Below are positions 46,919 through 55,900 of a stretch of 64,000 bases of DNA, in pieces; the stretch's first letter is position 1; each line of letters starts with the position of its first letter. Below the pieces are notes generated by a model. It saw nothing but the letters and a program-made list of their open reading frames with translations, was not told the DNA's origin and ran no database searches. A program made the translations under genes and the position numbers. Location: the NCBI GenBank assembly GCA_039908525.1, contig JAMOAY010000011.1, positions 32,682 to 96,681 on the forward strand, read 5' to 3'. The DNA is from Magnetaquicoccus sp039908525. GTDB taxonomy: Bacteria > Pseudomonadota > Magnetococcia > Magnetococcales > Magnetaquicoccaceae.

Positions 46919-47257
46919 ATGAAATGGATCATCGCCATCATAAAACCTTTCAAACTGGATGATGTCCGAGAAGCATTGACGGATCTGGGTATCGCAGGGC
47001 TTACCGTCTCTGAAGTGCGTGGTTTTGGCCGACAAAAGGGCCATACGGAGTTGTATCGGGGCGCAGAGTACCAGGTGGATTTTTTGCCGAAACTGAAAAT
47101 TGAGTTGGCGGTGGACGAAGACCGGGTCTCCCAGGTCATGGAGGCCATTCGCTCTGCGAGCAACACCGGCCGGATCGGCGACGGCAAAATTTTTGTGCTG
47201 CACATTGAGCAGGCCATGCGCATCCGCACCGGCGAAACCGGACCAACCGCCCTTTAA
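46919..47257 (+). CDS. glnK: Nitrogen regulatory protein PII (GlnK type)
   Basis: A 112-residue PII protein. The T-loop is present with Tyr51 (TELYRGAEY), the uridylylation site, and the B-loop TGRIGDGKIF and C-loop RIRTGETG follow. PII senses 2-oxoglutarate, ATP/ADP and glutamine and blocks AmtB when nitrogen is ample. AAGAGGAGAAA precedes the ATG at 46919. Its place 36 bp before amtB is the classical glnK-amtB pair. It could equally be called GlnB by sequence; the linkage decides. Confidence 0.96.
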   Translation: MKWIIAIIKPFKLDDVREALTDLGIAGLTVSEVRGFGRQKGHTELYRGAEYQVDFLPKLKIELAVDEDRVSQVMEAIRSASNTGRIGDGKIFVLHIEQAMRIRTGETGPTAL

Positions 47258-47293
47258 ACATCCGTATAGATTTGGCAACGAGGAGAGAACCTG

Positions 47294-48601
47294 ATGAAAA
47301 AGATTTCAATACGGTGGTGGTTGGCGGCCTGTGCCGCGCTGCCGTTGTCCATCCCCGCCAGCGCGTCGGCAGAGGATGTGCTCAACAGCGGCAACACCGC
47401 CTGGATGTTGACCTCCACCGCCCTGGTCCTGTTCATGACCATTCCCGGCCTTTCCCTCTTCTACGGGGGCCTGGTCCGCGCCAAGAATGTGCTGTCCGTG
47501 CTGATGCAGTGTTTTGCCATTACCTCGTTGGTGACTGTGCTGTGGACCATATACGGATACAGCCTGGCCTTCAGCGATGGGGGTGGCCTCAATGCCTTCA
47601 TCGGTGGCACCCAAAAACTGTTTCTGTCGGGGATTGATCCCAAAAGCCTGAATGGCACCATCCCGGAGACGGTCTATCTGGTTTTCCAGATGACCTTTGC
47701 CATCATCACCCCTGCCTTGATCATCGGCGCCTTTGCAGAGCGGATGCGCTTTTCCGCCATGCTGTTCTTCATGGGTTTGTGGCTCACCTTCGTCTACCTG
47801 CCCATCTGCCATTGGGTGTGGGGTAATGGCTGGTTGAGTGCCAGGGGGGTTTTGGACTTTGCCGGCGGTACCGTGGTTCACATCAACGCGGGCATCGCCG
47901 GTCTGGTGGTTGCCCTGGTACTGGGCAAGCGCAAGGGGTTCCCCAGCACCCACATGCCTCCCCACAATCTGCCCTTCACGGTTATCGGGGCGGGCATGCT
48001 ATGGGTGGGCTGGTTCGGTTTCAACGCGGGTAGCGCCGTCGCTGCGGATGGTGTTGCGGGTATGGCCATGGCCGTCACCCAGATCGCCACCGCCGCCGCC
48101 GCCATGACCTGGATGTTCGTGGAGTGGGGTACCCATGGCAAACCCAGCGCCCTGGGCATCGTGACCGGCGCCGTTGCAGGCCTGGTGGCCATCACCCCCG
48201 CCTCGGGCTATGTCAGCCCCATGGGCGCGTTGGCGATCGGTGCCGCCGCCGGCCTCGCCTGCTTCTGGGGTGCCACCACACTCAAACGCGCAATGGGTTA
48301 TGACGACTCCCTGGACGCCTTCGGGGTGCATGGCATCGGTGGTATCGTGGGTGCCTTGCTGACCGGTGTGTTTGCCGCCAAGGAGATGGGTGGAACCGGT
48401 TTTGCCAATGGGGTCAACACCCTCTCCGAACAGATTGTCGCCCAGGCAGTCGGCGCCGGTGCAACCATTGTCTATTGCGCCGTCGTCACCTTCGTCCTCC
48501 TCAAGCTGGTTGGACTCTTCGTCAGCCTGCGGGTGGATACCGAACAGGAGACCGTGGGACTCGATCTCTCCCTGCACGACGAACGGGGGTACAATCTGTA
48601 G
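47294..48601 (+). CDS. amtB: Ammonium transporter (copy 2, with glnK)
   Basis: A 435-residue Amt channel with a signal peptide (1-26, ending ASASA) and 11 helices. Both pore His (PICHWVWGNGW, FGVHGIGG) and the DFAGGTVVHINAGIAGL signature are present. The PII-contacting tail EQETVGLDLSLHDERGYNL ends the protein. GGAGAG sits before the ATG. It is cotranscribed with glnK and ends at a strong terminator 18 bp after the stop. Relative to the 36.4-kb copy it has a longer second loop and a different N-terminus. Confidence 0.97.
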   Translation: MKKISIRWWLAACAALPLSIPASASAEDVLNSGNTAWMLTSTALVLFMTIPGLSLFYGGLVRAKNVLSVLMQCFAITSLVTVLWTIYGYSLAFSDGGGLNAFIGGTQKLFLSGIDPKSLNGTIPETVYLVFQMTFAIITPALIIGAFAERMRFSAMLFFMGLWLTFVYLPICHWVWGNGWLSARGVLDFAGGTVVHINAGIAGLVVALVLGKRKGFPSTHMPPHNLPFTVIGAGMLWVGWFGFNAGSAVAADGVAGMAMAVTQIATAAAAMTWMFVEWGTHGKPSALGIVTGAVAGLVAITPASGYVSPMGALAIGAAAGLACFWGATTLKRAMGYDDSLDAFGVHGIGGIVGALLTGVFAAKEMGGTGFANGVNTLSEQIVAQAVGAGATIVYCAVVTFVLLKLVGLFVSLRVDTEQETVGLDLSLHDERGYNL

Positions 48602-48618
48602 TTTCCCGCCATGCTGCC

Positions 48619-48652
48619 AGCCGGGAAGAGGTGACTCTTCCCGGCTTTTTTT
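48619..48652 (+). terminator. Rho-independent terminator of glnK-amtB
   Basis: AGCCGGGAAGAG (48619-48630) and CTCTTCCCGGCT (48635-48646) form a perfect 12-bp stem around GTGA, followed by a T-run (48646-48652). Confidence 0.95.
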
Positions 48653-48772
48653 ATGACCGGATTTTGAGGATCTCTGCCGACAAGGTCAGCATGCAGCTCC
48701 TTGAAGCGCCAGGCATGCCGGCCCAGCAGGGTTGTCATAATGGAGATTGTGGCTGAATTCTTGCATAAAATC

Positions 48773-48787
48773 CATTCTGCCAGAATG
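48773..48787. promoter_or_regulatory. Perfect 15-bp palindrome upstream of TolC-POTRA gene
   Basis: CATTCTGCCAGAATG is a palindrome with a one-base centre, 51 bp before the TTG start. It has the size of a dimeric repressor site. The remaining 237-bp gap contains the amtB terminator and nothing else I can name. Confidence 0.4.
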
Positions 48788-48838
48788 CGCAGGATCGCAT
48801 GACCGACTGGACATCCAACAGAGGCAGGAATCTCACCG

Positions 48839-50809
48839 TTGATCGCGCTCCCCGTCAAAAAACCAGGCACCCCGTGCCGAAACCTCTGCGCCGTGGCGGC
48901 AGGATTTGTCCTCCTGTGTCAGACGTCGTCGGTATGGAGCATGACCCTGCGCGAGGCGGCAGAGCTGGCGGTCAAAAACTATCCCGATGTGGCAGCTGCC
49001 GAAGAGTATGGCAAATCTCTGGATCAGAAACTGCGGCAGGCATGGGCCGGTTATCTGCCCAGAATGGACTTCATGGCCGGTTACGGGGTGGAAAATTCGG
49101 AAAACAGCACCACCCGTTCCGCCAACAGCGCGGCAGGCAAACAGCAGCACGACCTGACCCTGGGCCGGAACGAGGCGGGACTCGCCGTCAAACAACCGCT
49201 GTTTGACGGCTTTGACGTGCGCTCCAAAGTGGCACAGGCCACCGCACAGCTGCAGGCCGCCCAGGCCAGGCTTCGTTTGACGGCGGACTCGGTCGCCCTG
49301 TCGGCGGTACATGCCACCATCGATCTGGTGATGAAACATATCCAGCTGGAGTTGATCAAGGACAACGTCCTGCTGCACCAGCGTATTCTGAGCAAGGTAC
49401 AGAAAAAATATGAGGGCGGAGCGGGCAATCTGGCGGATGCCGATCAGGCCCAGAGCCGCACTTTTCTGGCCTCTGCCAACCACGCCAGCAGTCAGGCCGT
49501 CTACAGAAACGCCCAGGCAAAGTTTTCCGAATTCGTCGGCCTCCCTCCGCTCAAGGAAGCGGAGATGATTCGGCCCCTGGCACCGGACAAGCCGCTGCCG
49601 AACGCCATGGAGGAGGCCTTGCAGACGGCGTTGCAGAACAATCCCGAGCTGGAGGCAGCCCGGCTGGCTGTGCTCTCTGCGGAGGCCGCCATGGAAAATG
49701 CCAAGGCCGGCTTGTGGCCCAAGCTGGACCTGGAGGTGGCCGCCACCAACAGCAACAACGTCTCCGGCAATGAGGACGATGCCCAGTCCTTGTCCGCCAT
49801 GGTGCGCATGAACTACAACCTGTTCGAGGGAGGAGCCAATCGCGCCCGGATCGAAGAGCAGCGCAACCTCCTGGAACAGGCCCGGAAAAATCTGGACAAG
49901 AGCCAACGCACCCTGGAGGAGAGCGTCCAGGAGAGCTGGAACAAGGTGATCATGGCCCGCGACCGCATCCGTTTCATGAAACAGCACTACCAGGTAAGCA
50001 GTCGCGTCACCACCTCGTATCATGAACAGTTCAAAATGGGCAAGCGGACCCTGCTGGATGTGCTGAACTCGGAGAACGAGCTGTTTGCCGCCAAAAACGG
50101 TCTTCTGTTTGAGGAGTTGAGCTACGTCAAGGGGGTGTATGAGCTGTTTGCCCGCATGGGCCAACTCCGGGAGGCCCTGGACACAGAACCGCCCGCCACA
50201 CCAGGTCAGGGGATACGGATCGACAAAAGCGTGGCCGAGCGGGATCCCGGCCTGCTGGAGGTTGAGCCAACTGCCGACAGCGGTCATGACTCCGGCCAGA
50301 CGGCGACTCCAGGAGAGGGTGCGGATCCAAACCTGGCAGCCCCCCGGCTTAGGCAAAGCGAGCCGCATCCGGAAGCGCCTCCAGCACCGCAGGAGAGGGC
50401 CGAGCAGCCACCGCGCAGGCAGGCAGAGAAGAGCGGCCTGCCGCAACCGCCATCCCCTCCCCGCGCGCCGCAGCCACCCGGCGGGATGGCCGGCCTGTTG
50501 GAGCATGCCGGCACCGCAGAAGCGGTGCGGGAGATCCGCCTGGTGAGTCTGGTGGAAAACAGCTCGCTCTTTTTTCTTGAAGAGAGCAAAGCCCTCACCG
50601 ATCCCCTGATTGGCCGGCGGGTCACCCAGGAGGAGTTGCTGGCCCTCAGGGACCGACTGACCCTGCTTTATGTCGGCAAGGGATACACCTCATCCAGACT
50701 GATTCAGGTGGAGCTGCTGCCCAAACAGGGGATTGTGGTCATACGGATACCCGAATTTCGGGCCAGCAGGTTTCTGGATCTGAGCGGACAGGGGGTGCCG
50801 GCGCCTTGA
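48839..50809 (+). CDS. TolC-family outer membrane protein with C-terminal POTRA-like domain
   Basis: A 656-residue protein. Signal peptide (about 1-34, ending SVWS), TolC core with two OEP halves to about 450, a Pro-rich linker (455-560), then residues 563-645 with the POTRA_2 pattern of two-partner-secretion transporters: REIRLVSLVENSSLFF, then LLALRDRLTLLYVGKGYTSS, then GIVVIRIPEF. A POTRA appended to a TolC is not an arrangement I know. In the TolC topology the C-terminus is periplasmic, so the domain could dock a substrate. TTG at 48839 is the only workable start, with GGCAGGAA upstream. It lies 2 kb from a giant exported protein; TPR gene is convergent between them. Confidence 0.85.
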   Translation: MIALPVKKPGTPCRNLCAVAAGFVLLCQTSSVWSMTLREAAELAVKNYPDVAAAEEYGKSLDQKLRQAWAGYLPRMDFMAGYGVENSENSTTRSANSAAGKQQHDLTLGRNEAGLAVKQPLFDGFDVRSKVAQATAQLQAAQARLRLTADSVALSAVHATIDLVMKHIQLELIKDNVLLHQRILSKVQKKYEGGAGNLADADQAQSRTFLASANHASSQAVYRNAQAKFSEFVGLPPLKEAEMIRPLAPDKPLPNAMEEALQTALQNNPELEAARLAVLSAEAAMENAKAGLWPKLDLEVAATNSNNVSGNEDDAQSLSAMVRMNYNLFEGGANRARIEEQRNLLEQARKNLDKSQRTLEESVQESWNKVIMARDRIRFMKQHYQVSSRVTTSYHEQFKMGKRTLLDVLNSENELFAAKNGLLFEELSYVKGVYELFARMGQLREALDTEPPATPGQGIRIDKSVAERDPGLLEVEPTADSGHDSGQTATPGEGADPNLAAPRLRQSEPHPEAPPAPQERAEQPPRRQAEKSGLPQPPSPPRAPQPPGGMAGLLEHAGTAEAVREIRLVSLVENSSLFFLEESKALTDPLIGRRVTQEELLALRDRLTLLYVGKGYTSSRLIQVELLPKQGIVVIRIPEFRASRFLDLSGQGVPAP

Positions 50810-50828
50810 TCCCCACAGGGATCCCGCA

Positions 50829-52739
50829 TCAGGGATGGGCTGCCGCCGACAGGGTGCGCTTGAGTTCCACCAGGACGGCCTGGCAGCTGACCACACTGGG
50901 ATGTACGGGGCCCAACTGTTTTTCGCGAATGGCCAGTGCACGCAAATAGAGGGGCTCGGCCTGGAGGTACTTCCCCTGGGCGCGGCAGGCCTCGGCCAGA
51001 TTGTTGAGGCTGGTGGCCACGTGGAGATGGTCGGGCCCCAGAATCTGCTCAAAAATGGCCAACGAGCGACTGTAGAGGGGTTCCGCCTCTGCGTGGCGGG
51101 CCAGGGCAAGACAGTTGGAGGCCAGATTGTTGAGGGTGCCCGCCACGCTGGCGTGGGACGGACCGAAAAGTTTTTCCCGCAGGGCCAGGGCGCGCCGGTA
51201 AAGCGGTTCTGCCTGCGGGTAGCGACCCTGGGCCCGATAGAGTTCGGCCAGGTTGTTCAAGCCCGTGGCGACATGGGGATGTTCCGGACCATAGGCACGT
51301 TCAAACATGGCCAACGACCGCTCGTACAGCGGCTCGGCCTGTTCATGCCGACCCTGAGCCATGTGCAGCAGAGCGAGATTGTTGAGGCTCGCTGCCACAT
51401 CGGGATGCTCTTCCCCGAACAACCTCTCCCGCACCTGCAAGGCGCGCACATAGAACGGTTCCGCCTGAGCATACCGACCCCTGGCATTGTAAAAAGAGGC
51501 CAAGTGGTTGAGGCTCTTGACCACATCGGAATGCTCCGGGCCCAAGCGGGCCTCGCGAATCTCCAGGGCGCGCTGGTACAGGGGCTCTGCCTGGGTGTGG
51601 CGGCCCTGGGTTTCGTACAACAAAGCGAGGTTGCTCAACACCTGCGCCACCTCGGGATGCTCCCCACCCAACGCCTGCTCGCGGATTGCCAGGACACGCA
51701 GGTAGAGGGGCTCGGCCTGGGCATGACGCCCCTGGGCGTATTGCAATGTGGCCAGATTGTGCAGACTGGTGGCGACATCGGGATGCTCCGACCCCAGAGC
51801 CTCTTCCCGGATATCGACCGCCCGCCTGTAAAGGGGTTCCGCCTGAGCATACTGACCCTGCAGACGATACAGCTCGGCCAGACCGTTCAGGCTTTCCACC
51901 AGCAGGAGATGTTGCGGGCCCAACTGCCGCTCACGCAACGCCAAAACCCGCTGATGCAGCGTGCGGGCCTGTTCCTGCTGTCCCTGGGCGCGACAGATCA
52001 GGGCCAGGCTGTGCAGGATGGGCGCCAGATCGGGATGCTCGGAGCCCAACCGCCGCTCACGCAGCGCCAGAACCCGTCTGTAATGGGATTCCGCCTGCGG
52101 GAAGTGGCCTTGCAGATGATAAATTTCGGCCAGAATGGTGAGGGTTTTGGCCAATTCGGGATGTTCCAGCCCCAACCTCTTCTCCCGCAACCCCAGGAGA
52201 CGCAGGCAGGGGGACTCGGCGCGGGCGTATTGGCCCTGCACCCGATACAACTCCACCAGATTGCTCAAACTGCTCTCCAGGTCGGGGTGATCCGGGCTCA
52301 GGGCCCCTTCCACGATCGCCAGCGACCGTTTGCACAACGACTCTGCCTGGGGATAGTGGCCTTGCGCGTAGAGCAACGCGGCCAGATTGTTCACCGCCGT
52401 GGCCACATCCGGATGCCGTGGACCCAAGGCCTGCTCAAAAAGGGTCAGGGCACGGCGATAACAAGACTCCGCACGTTCGTGGTGACCCAGGAGACGGCAA
52501 ACCAGGGCGAGATTGTTCAGGCTGGTGGCCACGCGGGGATAGGCCGGACCTGGAGCCTGTTCCGCCATGGCCAGCGCCTGTTCCGCCACCGGCAGGGCCT
52601 GTTCATGGTGCCCTTCCTGGTAGAGGGAGACCACCTTTTTGTTGAGCGCCTCCCACTCGGAGCTCCTGCCCAGCACGAAAGCAGCCGGCGGCCCAGACAG
52701 AAGTTCCCTGATTGCAAGCCATTTTTGAGCGATACGCAT
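50829..52739 (-). CDS. Kinesin-light-chain-type TPR protein (14 repeats)
   Basis: A 636-residue protein made almost entirely of 14 units of 42 residues with the pattern YxxxGxxxxAEPLYxRALxIREkxLGxxHPdVAxSLNNLA, i.e. TPR_10/TPR_12 repeats. The first ~30 residues and the last ~10 are not repeated. No catalytic domain, signal peptide or membrane helix is visible, so it is probably a protein-interaction scaffold. The ATG at 52739 has AGGTG upstream; longer starts reach into the divergent promoter region. It is convergent with the TolC-POTRA gene (20-bp gap) and divergent from the giant surface protein. Units 7-14 are the most alike. Confidence 0.88.
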   Translation of the reverse strand: MRIAQKWLAIRELLSGPPAAFVLGRSSEWEALNKKVVSLYQEGHHEQALPVAEQALAMAEQAPGPAYPRVATSLNNLALVCRLLGHHERAESCYRRALTLFEQALGPRHPDVATAVNNLAALLYAQGHYPQAESLCKRSLAIVEGALSPDHPDLESSLSNLVELYRVQGQYARAESPCLRLLGLREKRLGLEHPELAKTLTILAEIYHLQGHFPQAESHYRRVLALRERRLGSEHPDLAPILHSLALICRAQGQQEQARTLHQRVLALRERQLGPQHLLLVESLNGLAELYRLQGQYAQAEPLYRRAVDIREEALGSEHPDVATSLHNLATLQYAQGRHAQAEPLYLRVLAIREQALGGEHPEVAQVLSNLALLYETQGRHTQAEPLYQRALEIREARLGPEHSDVVKSLNHLASFYNARGRYAQAEPFYVRALQVRERLFGEEHPDVAASLNNLALLHMAQGRHEQAEPLYERSLAMFERAYGPEHPHVATGLNNLAELYRAQGRYPQAEPLYRRALALREKLFGPSHASVAGTLNNLASNCLALARHAEAEPLYSRSLAIFEQILGPDHLHVATSLNNLAEACRAQGKYLQAEPLYLRALAIREKQLGPVHPSVVSCQAVLVELKRTLSAAAHP

Positions 52740-52845
52740 CACGAGCACCTGGGCAGGGGAACGTGCAAACCACGACTTCCAGCCGCCGGCCTGCCACGAA
52801 AAGGCAGTCCTGCGCTCCGGGGTCGGTTTCTGCACCAAGAATTGT

Positions 52846-52876
52846 ATTGTACCAGGGTGTGCACTGCAGGTACAAT
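52846..52876. promoter_or_regulatory. Symmetric dyad in the divergent TPR/adhesin promoter region
   Basis: ATTGTACC (52846-52853) and GGTACAAT (52869-52876) are a perfect inverted repeat with a 15-base spacer. Because of the symmetry TACAAT appears as a possible -10 on both strands with TTGTAC as a -35 about 18 bases before it. It may be an operator, a bidirectional promoter or both. Confidence 0.45.
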
Positions 52877-52961
52877 GGGGCGGTGAGGGGTGTGCGCCAT
52901 CCTCGCCACCGTGCGTGCCCCGCAATATCCACCCGGCAACCACACAATGGAGAGTCATCCC

Positions 52962-55900
52962 ATGAGCAATCCGTTGCCTCCAGCATCACACCGCACCCAC
53001 GCCAGCAGCAGCCCACCCCCTCTGTCGGTGGCCATGGAAATGGAACCGATCGGAGATCTGGTGCGCATTCCTTCGACGGCACTGCTCCTGGAAGGGGAGT
53101 TCCACCGTGTCGGCAATGACCTGCTCATCATCGGCCCGCAGGGGGAGCGGTTCACCGTGGTGGACTACTTTGCCAGCGCCCCTCCGGCCACCCTGACCAC
53201 CGACACCGGACGGTTTCTGCTGCCGGAGACGGTGACGCTGCTGCTGGCCTCCGACACATCCCGTGTTCCAGGCACCCTGGTGGCCGGACCGGAGATGGTG
53301 GCGGGAACGCCGGATGCCATCGGCAAGGTGGGAGAGATCGCCGGCAAGGTGACGGCCAAAAACAAGGTGGGGGTGACCCGCACCCTGGCGAAGGGGGACC
53401 CGGTCTTCCAGGAGGATGTGCTCAAAACCGAGGAAGGCGCTCACATCAAGCTGACCTTCCGGGACAACACCCTGTTTCAGTTGGGCGAGCGGGCCAATGC
53501 GGTCTTGAACAATTACCTGTTCAATCCGGATGCCGGACAGGGCAACTTCGAAGCGACGGTCACTGTGGGTGCCTTCAAATTCACCAGTGGGGAGTTGGCC
53601 AAGCAGCACCCGGGGCGTCACTCCCTGATCAAAACCCCCACGGCCCAGATTGGCGTGCGGGGCAGTGAATTGCAGGGCGAGGTGACGACGGACGGGCAGA
53701 CGACCATCCTCCACACCTCCGGGGTGTTGGACGTGGCCGATGCCCAGGGACAGGGTGTTGTCACCCTGCTGCAGACCGGCATGGCCACGGTGGTCGTCGC
53801 CGGAGGGCTTCCGCAACAGCCGTTCCTGGCCCCGGCAGCCCTTTTGAACCAGTTCACCATCCAGTTACCGTCCGTCCTTTCGGACAACAAGTCCGGCGAC
53901 GGCAACAAGGGGGACAAACCGGTGGCTGGCAAAGAGGAACAGGGGGGCAAAAAGGCGGCTGGCACGACGGAGGGGGCAGCGATCGGCGACACCCATCAGC
54001 CGCCCGGCACCCTGGGAGACACCTACAAAACGCTGCAAGAATCAGGGGAGGCGAAAGCGGACTCGCTGCATGTCACGGAGCCCCCTGTCACTCTTCCACC
54101 AGCGACCCTGCCAGCGACCACCTCTTATTCGGACATGGCGATACCCGTCACACTGCCGCCCACGACCGAATTGCCGCTTACGCTGCCCCCCGTCACGGAA
54201 CCGCCCACCACAGAACCGCCCATCACCATCCCGCCGGTCATCCCACCGGTCATCACGCCCCCTTTGACCGGCGCTCTGATGGGAGGGCTGGTCGCCGGCG
54301 TCGAGTACCGTACGCCGACCCGGAGTGGTATCGTCGGTGCGGACGGCAAGTTCCAGTACAGTGGCGGGGAGACGGTCACTTTTTCCATCGGCAACATCGC
54401 GCTGGGCCAGATCAAGGGCAGCGCGGCGGTGACCCCGATGACCCTGGCCGCCGGCAATCTGACCACCGCCACCAACATCCTGCGCCTGTTGCAAACCCTG
54501 GACGGGGACAGCCTTGCGGCCAATGGTATCGCCATCAGCGCCGCCACCCTCCGGGAGGCCCGCCTGCTGCCGGCCGGGGCCGTGGATGTCCAGGCCAACA
54601 GCACCCTCTTCGAGAACAATGCCGTCCTGAGCCGTTTTCTCGCCTCGGTGACCGGCGGCGACGGCAAACTGGTCACGGCGGCGGCCGCCTGGGGCCCGTT
54701 TCAGGAGAGTTTCCAGGGTGCTGTGTGGAGTCGGGTGACGCAGGGCATGGTGGATGGGGGCGCCCAGGGGGAGTCATTGGCCACCGACGGTCAGGCCAAC
54801 CTCTACGCCAGCGGCAGTTTCTGGGGCCGGGCCGATCTGGATCCCGGTGCGGCGTTGCGACAGGAGGTTGCCTCCGGCAACGGGGCCACCTTCCTGCAAA
54901 AGCTGGATGCCAGTGGCCATCTGCTCTGGGTGGAGACCCTCCAACCGCTGGGCAATGGCCAACTGGAAGCCGGAGAGATACGCCTCAGCGACGCCAGCGG
55001 CCAGGATGCCCTGTACACCCTTGGGCGGTTCACGGGTGCCATGGATCTCAACGGGGATGGCCTTGCCGACCTCTCCAGCAGGCGCAACGGCAGCACGGGA
55101 CAGGTTACGTCGGATCTCTACCTTGTCAAACGGGATGCGGCGAATGGCAGCATCGTTTGGGCCACCACGGTCGGAGGTGGAGAGGATGAGCAGGGCGGGT
55201 TGCTGGTCACCCAGGGCGCCAACGGCACCGTGCTGGGGCTGAGTCGGGGCGACAGCAACAACGACGGCAGCGCCGATCTGCAGCTGTTTGCCCACCGTTT
55301 CGCCACCGCCAACGGGGCCGCCGTGGGCAGTGACATCACCCTTTCCTGGCCGGCAACCGACGATATTCGTGCCGGACGCATGGATGACGCCAACCGGTTG
55401 GTGCTCGGTGGTGCCCATTTTCTGGCCCCCGGCAACAGTGAAGCGTTTGTCCGGCAGATGGATCTGAACAGCGGTCGCGAAACCTGGAGCCGGCTGTTCG
55501 CCGGCGGCAAAAGTTCCTCGACAGCCCTGGCCCTGGACGGGACAGGCAACATCTACGTGGCAGGCCGCTTTGTCGGCAGCATCGACCTGGGCAACGGGAT
55601 CACTCTGGTGGATGGCAGCGGAGGGGAGAAGCTGTTTGTCGCCAAACTCGGCGGCACGGACGGTACCACCCTGTGGGCCAAGGGTTTTGGGCTCGGCAAC
55701 ACGGCCTTCGATCTCCGCTCGGATCTGGCCGTGACCCTGGACGCCACCGGGCTGCGTCTGGCCGGCACGCTGAACCGTGCTGGCGGCAACGCCCTGCTGG
55801 TGATGACGCTGGACCCCAACGGCAACCTGCTGTGGCAGAAGGAGCTGGATGGCTCGGGCCCGTTGCAGGCCAGTGGCATCGCCCTGGACAACCAGGGGGG

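Noticed and set aside
50835..52886. 683-codon plus-strand frame opposite the TPR gene
   Set aside because: Mirror of the 126-bp TPR repeats; its apparent repeats follow from the sense gene.
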